A stretch of DNA of 12,480 nucleotides, from the NCBI GenBank assembly GCA_021815005.1, contig JAKAHL010000026.1:1-12480 (forward strand), read 5' to 3'. The stretch's first letter is position 1. Each line of letters begins with the position of its first letter. This document shows positions 1 through 5,927 of this stretch, in pieces. The notes beneath the pieces are model-generated. The model worked only from the letters and a program-made list of their open reading frames with translations. It was not told the origin of the DNA and searched no databases. This DNA is from Chloroflexota bacterium (GTDB taxonomy: Bacteria > Chloroflexota > Limnocylindria > Limnocylindrales > CSP1-4). Position numbers and translations under genes: made by a program.

Positions 1-120
1 TTCGCGTCCGGGGGTCGTGCCGTCGGGGCCCGGGCCTCGGCGCGGGTCGGAGGCGCGAGACGCGAGGCGCGGCGAGGTGCGGCGCGCGCGGCACGGAGCG
101 CGCGGTGCGGCCTTGGCCCC
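1..120. other. Intergenic left edge, no gene recognised
   Basis: I recognise no gene in these bases. They lie downstream of the EamA-type gene that ends at 121. The stretch is almost pure G+C and contains imperfect direct repeats: GAGGCGCG at 50-57 and 64-71, and GTGCGG at 78-83 and 105-110. It may hold the 3' end of the LOG-EamA transcript; see the stem-loop at 85-104. An open plus-strand frame crosses the region but runs antisense through the EamA gene and has no family resemblance. Confidence 0.5.
85..104 (-). terminator. GC stem-loop after the EamA gene, possible terminator
   Basis: CGCGCG at 85-90 pairs with CGCGCG at 99-104 around an 8-base loop, 17 bases past the EamA stop on the minus strand. 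There is no T-tract, so a classical intrinsic terminator is not shown. In DNA this GC-rich, 6-bp stems also arise by chance, so this is only a position-supported candidate. Confidence 0.25.
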
Positions 121-1080
121 CTACCGGCTGCGCTCGGCGAGCAGGATGCCGCCCAGCACCAGGACCGCGCCGGCGAGCTGGACCGGGCTGAACGTCTCGC
201 CCAGGAGGACCCATGCGATCCCGGTTGCGATGATCGGCTCGGTCATGCCGACGACCGACGCCTGCGACGCCCGCAGGTGCCGCATCGAGAGGACCGCGAA
301 GGAGAACGGAACCACGGTGCCCAGCACGACCACGTACCCGACCAGCAGCGGGACCGGCCAGGCGACGGCGCCGGTCCCCTCCACCAGCGCGGTGCCGCCC
401 AGCGTGGCCCACGGGTAGGACCACCACGGGTCCGCGATCGCCCAGAACAGCGCGGCGGCCCCCATGCCCCACATCGTGAGCGAGATCGGGTCGCGCCGGT
501 ACGGCCCGCGCACCTGAGCGTCGGCGGACAGGAAGTACAGGACCAGGGCCAGCATCGCCCCGAGCGCGGCCGCGAACCCGAGCGGGTCGAGCGTGAAGCC
601 GTCCCAGACCTGGGCCACGATGGCGAGGCCGCCCAACGCCATCGCCAGTCCCACCCACACCGCGGGTCTGGTGGGATGGCGCAGGCCGAAGCGGAACCAC
701 AGCGCGATCACGAGCGGCGAGGTGAACTCGATCAGCAGCGAGATCCCGATCGCGAGGCGGGTGATCGAGAGGAAGTAGAGCGCCTGGGTGGCGGCCACGC
801 CGAGGACGCCGTACACCGCGAGCAGCGGGATCTCCCCGCGGCGAACGCGGAGCGCCCGGGGGTTGGCCAGCGCGACGAACGCGAGCAGGACCAGGAACGC
901 GCCCGTGGCGCGCAGCTGGGACAGCCGCCACACGTCCACCCCGCTGGCCATGACCGTCTTGGCGACGGTGCCATTGAGGGCGAACAGCGACGCGGCGACC
1001 AGGTACAGGGCGTAGCCGCGGGGCGCGCTGGCCCGCCGCGCGGCGGCGACCCCCGGGAGCGGCTCGGCGAGGTCCGTCAC
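121..1080 (-). CDS. EamA/DMT-family exporter, 10 predicted membrane segments
   Basis: This is a 319-residue integral membrane protein of the drug/metabolite transporter superfamily with two EamA halves, at about residues 22-157 and 166-315. Both halves are rich in hydrophobic helices. The second ends in the typical EPIIATGIAWVLLGE stretch (281-295), followed by a last helix and a short basic tail. Such proteins export small metabolites such as amino acids or nucleoside-like compounds; the substrate cannot be read from sequence. The start is GTG at 1080. Its GTGA overlaps the TGA stop of the upstream LOG gene by four bases, which implies translational coupling and one transcript. In-frame codons continue upstream through the LOG gene but only as a shadow. 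The family call is firm; the substrate is unknown. Confidence 0.9.
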   Translation of the reverse strand: MTDLAEPLPGVAAARRASAPRGYALYLVAASLFALNGTVAKTVMASGVDVWRLSQLRATGAFLVLLAFVALANPRALRVRRGEIPLLAVYGVLGVAATQALYFLSITRLAIGISLLIEFTSPLVIALWFRFGLRHPTRPAVWVGLAMALGGLAIVAQVWDGFTLDPLGFAAALGAMLALVLYFLSADAQVRGPYRRDPISLTMWGMGAAALFWAIADPWWSYPWATLGGTALVEGTGAVAWPVPLLVGYVVVLGTVVPFSFAVLSMRHLRASQASVVGMTEPIIATGIAWVLLGETFSPVQLAGAVLVLGGILLAERSR

Positions 1081-1805
1081 CCCCCGAGGCCGTTGGCCCG
1101 GGCGTAGTCGGCGATGATCGCCACCGCCTCGGCCGGGTCGTCCACGACGTGCAGGAGGTCGAGGTCCTCCGGGGCGATCGCCCCGGACGGCAGCTGGACA
1201 TCGCGCATCCAGGCGACCAGGCCGTCCCAGTAGGCGTGCCCGACCATGACGACCGGGAAGTTGCGGATCTTGCCCGTCTGGATCAGCGTCAGACTCTCGG
1301 TCAGCTCGTCGAGCGTGCCGAACCCGCCGGGCATGATCACGAACGCGTCCGAGTACTTCACGAACATTGTCTTGCGGACGAAGAAGTAGTGGAACTCGAC
1401 CGAGAGGTCCACGTACGGGTTGACGCGCTGCTCGTGGGGCAGCTCGATATTGCAGCCGATCGACAGCCCGCCAGCCTCGTGGGCGCCGCGGTTGGCGGCC
1501 TCCATGGCCCCCGGGCCGCCGCCGGTGATGACGGCGAAGCCCGCCTGCGCGAGACCGGCGCCGATCGCCCGCGCTTGCTCGTAGGCGGGGGTGCCGGCCT
1601 GGGTCCGAGCCGAGCCGAAGACGACCACGGCGGGACCGATGCCAGCGAGTGCCTCGAACCCCTCGACGAACTCCGAGAGGATCCTCAGGACGCGCCAGGT
1701 GTCCTCCTCGAGGAAGTGGGGCCGGCCGGCGGGCCTGGCGGCGAAGAGCTTCTCGTCCTGGGTGCGCCACGTCTGGCCGAGGCGTTCCGCCGCCTCTGGC
1801 CGCAT
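1077..1805 (-). CDS. LOG-family protein (nucleoside 5'-monophosphate phosphoribohydrolase-like)
   Basis: The protein has 242 residues from the ATG at 1805. It carries both family hallmarks: GGGPGAMEAANRGA at 95-108 and PGGFGTLDE at 159-167, in a Rossmann-like fold. Characterised relatives hydrolyse N6-modified or plain AMP-type nucleotides to base plus ribose 5-phosphate; in bacteria without plant contact the physiological substrate is usually unknown. The start is uncertain. The frame is open to an ATG at 1985 and a GTG at 1880 also exists, but the upstream residues are low-complexity and no Shine-Dalgarno site separates the choices. ATG 1805 gives the usual family length. The stop overlaps the GTG of the EamA exporter, so nucleotide salvage and export of a related compound may be linked (inference). 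Confidence 0.88.
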   Translation of the reverse strand: MRPEAAERLGQTWRTQDEKLFAARPAGRPHFLEEDTWRVLRILSEFVEGFEALAGIGPAVVVFGSARTQAGTPAYEQARAIGAGLAQAGFAVITGGGPGAMEAANRGAHEAGGLSIGCNIELPHEQRVNPYVDLSVEFHYFFVRKTMFVKYSDAFVIMPGGFGTLDELTESLTLIQTGKIRNFPVVMVGHAYWDGLVAWMRDVQLPSGAIAPEDLDLLHVVDDPAEAVAIIADYARANGLGG

Positions 1806-2022
1806 GGCAACCCGGCCGCTGTGGACGGTCCAGGGCGAGGGCGTCAGGAGGGGGCCGTCGGGGTCTGCGTCGCTGCTCACGGGAAGGCAGGATGCCACGT
1901 CCGAGGAGCCAGCGAGGCGGGAGTCCGCGGGCCGGCCCGACGAGGCCCCGCGGCCGGGCTGCCGGTCGGCCGTGTCCCTCGGCAAGGGCCGGGCCGGGGT
2001 CGTCGCGGCCCGTCCCTCGGCC
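1806..2022. other. Gap between ArsC-like and LOG genes
   Basis: This 217-base stretch lies between the ArsC-like stop and the preferred LOG start. It may be partly coding if LOG starts at GTG 1880 or ATG 1985. It holds a 10-base direct repeat GTCCCTCGGC at 1974-1983 and 2012-2021, and a possible 6-bp stem (CGGGCC 1990-1995 with GGCCCG 2007-2012, 11-base loop) just past the ArsC-like stop. I see no TANNNT promoter hexamer or strong ribosome binding site. Confidence 0.4.
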
Positions 2023-2379
2023 CTAACGGGCGCGGGCCAGCCAGGCCTTCCAGACCTCCTCGGCCTTGCCGGCCGTCACGTCATCGCCGTACCGGACGAG
2101 GGGGAGCCTGAGCAGGCGCACGTCCGACAGGAGCCGCTGCGTGATCCCGGCCGCGTCCGTGGAAAGGTAGGCGAGACCCTGCTCCTTGTACGGGCGGCTC
2201 TCGGTGTCGAGGCAGGCGGCGGCGCCCAGTCTGTCGGTGAAGCGGCGCAGCTCGCCCGGTGCGATGGGCTTCTTGCGCAGGTCAACGAAGTGCACGACGA
2301 TCCGCCGCTCGCGGAAGAAGCGCAACGCGGCACGGGTGGGGTTGGAATCCTCCAGGCCGAACACCTGGATGTTGGGCAT
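2023..2379 (-). CDS. ArsC/Spx-like thioredoxin-fold protein lacking the catalytic cysteine
   Basis: This is a 118-residue protein with the ArsC/Spx/YffB layout: an N-terminal beta strand (NIQVFG), a helix that begins SNPTRAALRFF, then FVDLRKKPIAPGEL, a middle DTESRPYKEQGL stretch and a late LPLV near residue 92. The ArsC loop normally reads CxxS/C followed by Arg. Here the same place reads S12-N-P-T15-R16, so the attacking cysteine is Ser and the second position Thr. The only Cys is at residue 56, outside the active loop. Arsenate reduction by the usual thiol chemistry is therefore unlikely; a binding or regulatory role is possible. The start is ATG 2379; the frame stays open upstream to an ATG at 2535, but that would overlap the Ddn-like gene. 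It sits 41 bases after that gene and may be co-transcribed with it. Confidence 0.8.
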   Translation of the reverse strand: MPNIQVFGLEDSNPTRAALRFFRERRIVVHFVDLRKKPIAPGELRRFTDRLGAAACLDTESRPYKEQGLAYLSTDAAGITQRLLSDVRLLRLPLVRYGDDVTAGKAEEVWKAWLARAR

Positions 2380-2420
2380 CTTCTTGGTGGGCGTGGTGCC
2401 GAGCGGGGCGGGCAAGGCGG

Positions 2421-2903
2421 TCAGGGCTCCTCGGGGGCGGTGGATGCCGGGGCCAGCACGATCACCGGGATGGGACGGTCGGTGCGGGCGCGATACACCT
2501 CGTAGCCCGGATAGGCGGCCGCGGCGAGGGCCCACAGCCGCTCACGCTCCTCGCCACGGGCCTCGTGCGCCTCGACGGCCCACGATCGGCGGCCCACGCG
2601 CAGCGCGGCGCGCGGGTTGGCGCGCAGGTTGCCCGCCCAGACAGGCTCGCGATCGTCGCCCGCGTTGCTGCCGATGACGATGTAGCGGTCGCCGTCGGCG
2701 ATCGCGTAGAGCGGCACCTCCCGCGATTTGCCAGACCTGCGGCCGGTCATCGTGACGATCACGTTCTGGACGCCGAAGTTGCGGCCGATGGGGCCTCGGC
2801 CCCCGGTCAGGCGGTAGACGTGCGGGTGCAGGCGCGTCACCGGCCGACTCGTGCCCACGAAGCCGATCACGCGGTACACCGCGTCCGGCAGCCGCTTCAC
2901 CAT
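2421..2903 (-). CDS. Deazaflavin (F420)-dependent Ddn-family oxidoreductase
   Basis: This is a 160-residue single-domain protein of the Ddn/nitroreductase-like family, which uses reduced coenzyme F420 for two-electron reductions. Visible hallmarks are MTGRRSGKSREVPLYAIADG (52-71), YIVIGSN followed by AGDDREPVWAGNLRANP (74-97), and a late AYPGYEVYRART stretch (120-131). Together these form the split-barrel cofactor site. F420 is mainly made by actinobacteria, archaea and some Chloroflexota, which fits the window. The start is ATG 2903 (Met-Val-Lys-Arg), giving the usual family length; the frame is open further upstream but those residues have no family resemblance. The start overlaps the end of a possible 14-codon leader ORF (2897-2941). 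The physiological substrate is unknown. Confidence 0.88.
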   Translation of the reverse strand: MVKRLPDAVYRVIGFVGTSRPVTRLHPHVYRLTGGRGPIGRNFGVQNVIVTMTGRRSGKSREVPLYAIADGDRYIVIGSNAGDDREPVWAGNLRANPRAALRVGRRSWAVEAHEARGEERERLWALAAAAYPGYEVYRARTDRPIPVIVLAPASTAPEEP

Positions 2904-2910
2904 GGCAGCA
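2897..2910. repeat. 14-bp direct repeat, copy 1 (TCACCATGGCAGCA)
   Basis: It is identical to bases 2935-2948, an offset of 38 bases. On the minus strand this copy contains the Ddn-like start codon (TGCTGCCATGGTGA). The repeat could be a duplicated start region or a paired regulatory site in the divergent promoter region. Confidence 0.7.
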
Positions 2911-2941
2911 CGGCACCACGATTCGACCCTCGCGTCACCAT
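2897..2941 (-). CDS. Possible 14-residue leader ORF overlapping the Ddn-like start
   Basis: An ATG at 2941 opens a frame reading MVTRGSNRGAVLPW and stops at the TGA 2899-2897, inside the ATGGTGA that begins the Ddn-like gene. The hexamer TACCCT at 2953-2948 lies exactly six bases before the ATG, so a transcript could begin at this codon without a leader. Termination on top of the next start would allow coupled re-initiation. It is seen only as sequence geometry; there is no homology support for so short a peptide, and it may be fortuitous. Confidence 0.3.
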   Translation of the reverse strand: MVTRGSNRGAVLPW

Positions 2942-2948
2942 GGCAGCA
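2935..2948. repeat. 14-bp direct repeat, copy 2 (TCACCATGGCAGCA)
   Basis: This is a perfect second copy of 2897-2910. On the minus strand it contains the ATG of the possible leader ORF and touches the TACCCT hexamer. The two copies are not in the same reading frame (38 bases apart). Confidence 0.7.
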
Positions 2949-2953
2949 GGGTA
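2948..2953 (-). promoter_or_regulatory. TANNNT-type -10 element (TACCCT)
   Basis: TACCCT reads 2953 to 2948 on the minus strand, six bases before the ATG at 2941. It fits a leaderless start for the possible leader ORF and the Ddn-like gene behind it. No clear -35 element is seen. Confidence 0.35.
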
Positions 2954-2967
2954 ACGCGCCGCCCGCG

Positions 2968-2973
2968 TACCAT
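2968..2973 (+). promoter_or_regulatory. TANNNT-type -10 element (TACCAT) for the ACT genes
   Basis: TACCAT is preceded by G and would place transcription start near 2980, just at the AGGAGG of the ACT-domain gene. It lies 15 bases from the divergent minus-strand hexamer, so the two promoters would be close together or mutually exclusive. There is no recognisable -35. Confidence 0.4.
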
Positions 2974-2979
2974 GCGGGC

Positions 2980-2985
2980 AGGAGG
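2980..2985 (+). promoter_or_regulatory. Strong ribosome binding site AGGAGG
   Basis: This perfect AGGAGG lies nine bases before ATG 2995. It decides the start of the ACT-domain gene against longer in-frame alternatives beginning at upstream ATGs. Confidence 0.75.
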
Positions 2986-2994
2986 TTCCCCGAA

Positions 2995-3264
2995 ATGTCC
3001 GTCTGGTTCACCGTGCAGCTCGACGATCGGCCCGGGTCGCTCGCGCGAGTCGCGCAGGCACTCGCCGACCGCAGCGTCAACATCACCGGCATCGTCGGCG
3101 TCGCCGAGGACACCGACGGCGCGCTCATGCTGACGACCAGCGATGCTGCCGCCACCCGCGAGGTCTTCGTCGGCCTTGGCATCTCGTTCGAGGACCACGA
3201 CCCCACCGGCACCGACCCGGGCAGCCTCTCGATCTCCGACATCGTGGCCGGGCGCGCGGGCTGA
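2995..3264 (+). CDS. Small single ACT-domain protein
   Basis: This 89-residue protein is essentially one ACT domain. FTVQLDDRPGSLARVAQALADRSVNITGI (5-33) is the first strand, the Asp-Arg-Pro-Gly-Ser ligand loop and the first helix. It is followed by an ALMLTT strand, the second helix (AATREVFVGLG) and a short acidic tail. ACT domains bind amino acids or similar small ligands at dimer interfaces and usually regulate enzymes. A stand-alone domain probably acts as a sensor or partner subunit. The start is fixed by AGGAGG at 2980-2985. Only three bases separate its stop from the next gene, which starts with another ACT-like domain, so the two proteins are likely made together and may form a mixed complex (inference). 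Confidence 0.85.
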   Translation: MSVWFTVQLDDRPGSLARVAQALADRSVNITGIVGVAEDTDGALMLTTSDAAATREVFVGLGISFEDHDPTGTDPGSLSISDIVAGRAG

Positions 3265-3267
3265 CGG

Positions 3268-3969
3268 ATGCCGAGGCGCCAGCCGAACCCCCTGCCGCCC
3301 ACGACCGCGGCCCGCCTCGCCGTCGAGGACCAGCCGGGCTCGATCGCCGCGATCGCCGCCGCCGTGGCCGCCGTCGGCGGGCGCTTCCGCTCGCTGACGA
3401 CGATGCGCCGCGCGGCACCGCGGGACGCGGGGGGCGGCCTCGGCCAGGCAGAGTTGGAAGTGGAGGTGGAGGACGCCGACGAGGCGACCCTGATCGCGGC
3501 CCTCCGGCCGCTGCCCGAAGTCGTGGCGATCCACAAGACCCGGCCGATGGACAAGGTCTTCGGCAAGCGCGTCATCATCGTGGGCGGCGGGGCGCAGATC
3601 GCCCAGGTGGCGCTGGGCGCGGTGACCGAGGCGGACCGCCACAACATCCGCGGCGAGAAGATCTCCGTGGACACCATCCCGCTGGTGGGCGAGGACAACA
3701 TCGCCGCCGCCGTGCGCGCCGTCATCGACCTCCCGCGCGCCCGGCTCCTCGTGCTGGCGGGCTCGATCATGGGCGGCGACATCAGCCGGGCCGCCGACGA
3801 GCTGCGCGCCGTGGGCATCCCGATCATCGCGCTCAACATGGTCGGATCCATCACGGACCACGTGGACCTGGTGGTCAGCGACCCGGTCCAGGCCGGCACC
3901 ATGGCCGTCATGGCCGTCGCCGACACCGCCACGTTCGAGCTCGCCCGGCACCGCGGACGCCGGCTCTAG
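3268..3969 (+). CDS. ACT domain plus Rossmann-like C-terminal domain (archaeal DUF5612-like)
   Basis: The protein has 233 residues in two parts. Residues 14-90 look like a divergent ACT domain (RLAVEDQPGSIAAIAAAVAAVGG, then VEVEDADEATLIAAL and a closing VVAIHK strand). Residues 95-225 form an alpha/beta domain with KRVIIVGGGAQIAQV (100-114), EADRHNIRGEKISVDTIPLV (121-140), LLVLAGSIMGG (160-170) and SDPVQAGTMAVMAVADT (204-220). From memory this matches archaeal, mainly methanogen, ACT proteins with a DUF5612 domain; I could not search. The glycine-rich loop suggests nucleotide or anion binding, but no enzyme activity is established. The ATG at 3268 follows the upstream ACT gene by three bases with no strong ribosome site, which suggests coupling. 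Confidence 0.8.
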   Translation: MPRRQPNPLPPTTAARLAVEDQPGSIAAIAAAVAAVGGRFRSLTTMRRAAPRDAGGGLGQAELEVEVEDADEATLIAALRPLPEVVAIHKTRPMDKVFGKRVIIVGGGAQIAQVALGAVTEADRHNIRGEKISVDTIPLVGEDNIAAAVRAVIDLPRARLLVLAGSIMGGDISRAADELRAVGIPIIALNMVGSITDHVDLVVSDPVQAGTMAVMAVADTATFELARHRGRRL

Positions 3970-3976
3970 TCGCGCC

Positions 3977-3983
3977 GAGGAGG
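3977..3983 (+). promoter_or_regulatory. Ribosome binding site GAGGAGG for xthA
   Basis: GAGGAGG lies 12 bases before ATG 3996, slightly longer than ideal spacing, in the 26-base gap after the previous stop. It supports the chosen xthA start. Confidence 0.6.
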
Positions 3984-3995
3984 CCGTCCCGCCCG

Positions 3996-4895
3996 ATGCG
4001 CATCGCCACCTGGAACGTCAACTCGCTCAAGGCCCGGATGGAGGCCGTCGAGAAGTGGCTCGATCGGGCCGAGCCCGACGTGCTCCTGGTCCAGGAGACG
4101 AAGCTGGCCGACGCCGATGCGCCGGTGATGCCGTTCTCGATGCGCGGGTACGAGCTCGTGCACCACGGCGAGGGCCGCTGGAACGGGGTGGCGATCCTGT
4201 CGCGCGTGGGCGTGGCCGAGGTGGTGTCCAACTTCGGCGACGGCCCGGTCCGGGATTCGTCGCCCGGCGCCGTGGTCAGCCTGGCCGAGGACGACTTCGA
4301 CCCCCTGCGCGAGGCGCGGATGGTGTCGGCGGTGTGCGGCGGCGTGCGGGTGGTCTCGCTGTACGCTCCCAACGGCCGCGAGGTGGACTCGCCGTTCTAC
4401 GAGGGCAAGCTCGCCTGGTTCGCGCGCCTGCGTCGCTGGCTGGACGAGACACAGTCGCCCGCCGCGCCGATTCTGCTGGGCGGGGACCTCAACGTCACGC
4501 CGGCCGACGAGGACGTCTGGAGCCCGGAGCGCGCGCACGGCGGCACCCACGTGTCAGAGCGCGAGCGCGCGGCGCTGGCCTCGCTCCGAGCCTGGGGCCT
4601 GCGCGACGTCTACCGCGAGCGACACGCAGAGCCAGGCCGCTTCTCGTGGTGGGACTACCGGGCGGGCATGTTCCACCGCAACGAGGGCATGCGGATCGAC
4701 CTGCTGTACGCGTCGGCGCCGGTGGCCGAGCGGGTGGTCTGGGCGGAGATCGACCGCGAGGCCAGGAAGGGCCCGCCCACGCCGTCGGACCACACGCCCG
4801 TGGTGATCGACCTCGACGCGCCCGGCAAGGCGTTCGACCCGGGCTGGGAGGGCGCCCTTCAGCGCATTGCCGCCCGGACGAAGCCGCGCCCCTGA
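3996..4895 (+). CDS. xthA: Exodeoxyribonuclease III (AP endonuclease family)
   Basis: This is a 299-residue protein of the ExoIII/APE endonuclease-exonuclease-phosphatase family, which cleaves DNA at abasic sites and trims 3' ends in base excision repair in the cytoplasm. All catalytic signatures are present: TWNVNSLKAR (5-14), QETK with metal-binding Glu34, SLYAPNG with Tyr123, GGDLNVTP with Asp164 and Asn166, MRIDLLYAS with Asp235, and PSDHTPVV with the Asp265-His266 pair. The length is slightly above the usual 250-275 residues because of an Asp/Glu-rich insert near 82-107 and a basic tail after about residue 275. It lies 26 bases after the ACT/DUF5612-like gene on the same strand and is convergent with arcC. 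Confidence 0.95.
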   Translation: MRIATWNVNSLKARMEAVEKWLDRAEPDVLLVQETKLADADAPVMPFSMRGYELVHHGEGRWNGVAILSRVGVAEVVSNFGDGPVRDSSPGAVVSLAEDDFDPLREARMVSAVCGGVRVVSLYAPNGREVDSPFYEGKLAWFARLRRWLDETQSPAAPILLGGDLNVTPADEDVWSPERAHGGTHVSERERAALASLRAWGLRDVYRERHAEPGRFSWWDYRAGMFHRNEGMRIDLLYASAPVAERVVWAEIDREARKGPPTPSDHTPVVIDLDAPGKAFDPGWEGALQRIAARTKPRP

Positions 4896-5012
4896 GGATC
4901 CGCGCGGCCCGGCCAAGGTCGTCGGCCGCTGCGGGAACCGCGCTGGCGGATCGGCCCCGCGCTTGCGGAGCGGCCATGGCCGGGAGCGATCGGGGTCGGG
5001 CCCGGCCCCCGC
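4896..5012. other. Convergent intergenic region between xthA and arcC
   Basis: This 117-base gap lies between two gene ends. It is rich in inverted repeats: GATCCGC 4897-4903 with GCGGATC 4946-4952, GGCCGCT 4924-4930 with AGCGGCC 4969-4975, a small CCGC-GCTT-GCGG hairpin at 4957-4968, and the 12-base palindrome CGGCCATGGCCG at 4971-4982. One or more may end transcription from both sides, but no T-tract is present and I cannot rank the alternatives. Confidence 0.4.
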
Positions 5013-5927
5013 TCAGCAGACCGGCGACTCGGCCGGCGCCACCACCGTCCCGGCCTCGCCAGCCAGCATCCGCTCGGCGTCCGCCAGCGACCCGATCACC
5101 GCGCAGCCGCCGGCCTCGGCGAACCGCTTCGCGGCGGCCACCTTGGGGCCCATGGAGCCCGCGGCGAACCGCGACGGGTCAAGGTCCGCGGGCACCGGCC
5201 GCCGGATCGGCGCCGCGTCGGGCGTCCCCCAGCCCGCGTACACCGCGTCCACGTCGGTCAGCATGAGGAACGCGCCGGCGCGCAGCGACCTCGCCAGCAG
5301 GGCCCCCGCCAGGTCCTTGTCGATCACCGCCTCCACGCCGCCGTAGCCCCCGTGCCCGGCCACCACCGGGATCCCGCCGCCGCCGGCGCAGACGACCAGG
5401 ACGCCGTCCGCGACAAGCTGCTCGATGACCCCCAGCTCGAGGATGCGCCGCGGCTCCGGCGAGGGCACCACGCGTCGCCACTTCGCCCCGTCGGGCGCAA
5501 TCGTCCACTGCCGCTCCGCCGCGAGCCGCTCCGCCTCCTGCCGTTCGTAGACGGGCCCGATCGGCTTGGTCGGGTGCAGGAACGCCGGGTCGTCGCGGGC
5601 CACCTCGATCCGGGTCAGCAAGGTGGCGATCCGCCGGCCGGGCAGCAGGTTCCCGAGCTCCTGCTCGAGCAGGTAGCCGATCATCCCCTCGCTCTCCGCG
5701 TCGAGGATGTCGAGCGGGTACGTCTCGTCCGGCAGGTAGGCCGCGTTCTGGAGTGCGAGCAGGCCCACCTGCGGCCCGTTGCCGTGGGTGATCACCAGGT
5801 CATGGCGGAGCGCGAGCGGCATCAGGGCCCGGGCCGCGACGGCGACGTTCTCGCGCTGGTTCTGCGCGGTGAGCGGCTGGCCCCGGCGCAGCAGCGCGTT
5901 GCCGCCGAGGGCGGCGACGACGCGCAT
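5013..5927 (-). CDS. arcC: Carbamate kinase
   Basis: This 304-residue amino-acid-kinase-fold enzyme interconverts carbamoyl phosphate plus ADP with ATP, CO2 and ammonia. Family motifs run in order: [11 protein letters not shown] (6-16), [10 protein letters not shown] (46-55), [17 protein letters not shown] (75-91), TKPIGPVY (120-127), [11 protein letters not shown] (178-188), VIDKDLA (201-207), LTDVDAVY (223-230) and GSMGPKV (257-263). The length is standard. The ATG at 5927 shares its A with the TGA of the upstream carbamoyltransferase (TGATG), and GAGG at 5938-5935 sits seven bases before it, so it is translationally coupled. Together they would yield ATP from citrulline. No arginine deiminase gene lies next to them. 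Confidence 0.95.
   Translation of the reverse strand: MRVVAALGGNALLRRGQPLTAQNQRENVAVAARALMPLALRHDLVITHGNGPQVGLLALQNAAYLPDETYPLDILDAESEGMIGYLLEQELGNLLPGRRIATLLTRIEVARDDPAFLHPTKPIGPVYERQEAERLAAERQWTIAPDGAKWRRVVPSPEPRRILELGVIEQLVADGVLVVCAGGGGIPVVAGHGGYGGVEAVIDKDLAGALLARSLRAGAFLMLTDVDAVYAGWGTPDAAPIRRPVPADLDPSRFAAGSMGPKVAAAKRFAEAGGCAVIGSLADAERMLAGEAGTVVAPAESPVC

Noticed and set aside
1974..2021. 10-base direct repeat GTCCCTCGGC offset by 38 bases, the same offset as the repeat at 2897-2948
   Set aside because: The two repeats have unrelated sequences, and the shared offset is most likely coincidence in GC-rich DNA.
1149..2505. Two overlapping plus-strand frames (1149-2111 and 1591-2505)
   Set aside because: Both are antisense to the LOG and ArsC-like genes, whose minus-strand frames show clear conserved motifs; the plus frames show none.
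2023..2903. Arsenic-resistance locus
   Set aside because: The ArsC-like protein lacks the catalytic cysteine, and there is no arsR, arsB or acr3 nearby.
2421..3932. A 503-codon minus-strand frame that includes the Ddn-like gene
   Set aside because: Only its last 160 codons have family resemblance; the rest is antisense to the two ACT genes and is Ser/Thr/Arg-rich shadow sequence.
4055..5266. A 403-codon plus-strand frame within xthA running into arcC
   Set aside because: It is a frame-shifted shadow of xthA with Arg/Ala/Pro-rich composition, whereas the xthA frame carries every catalytic motif.
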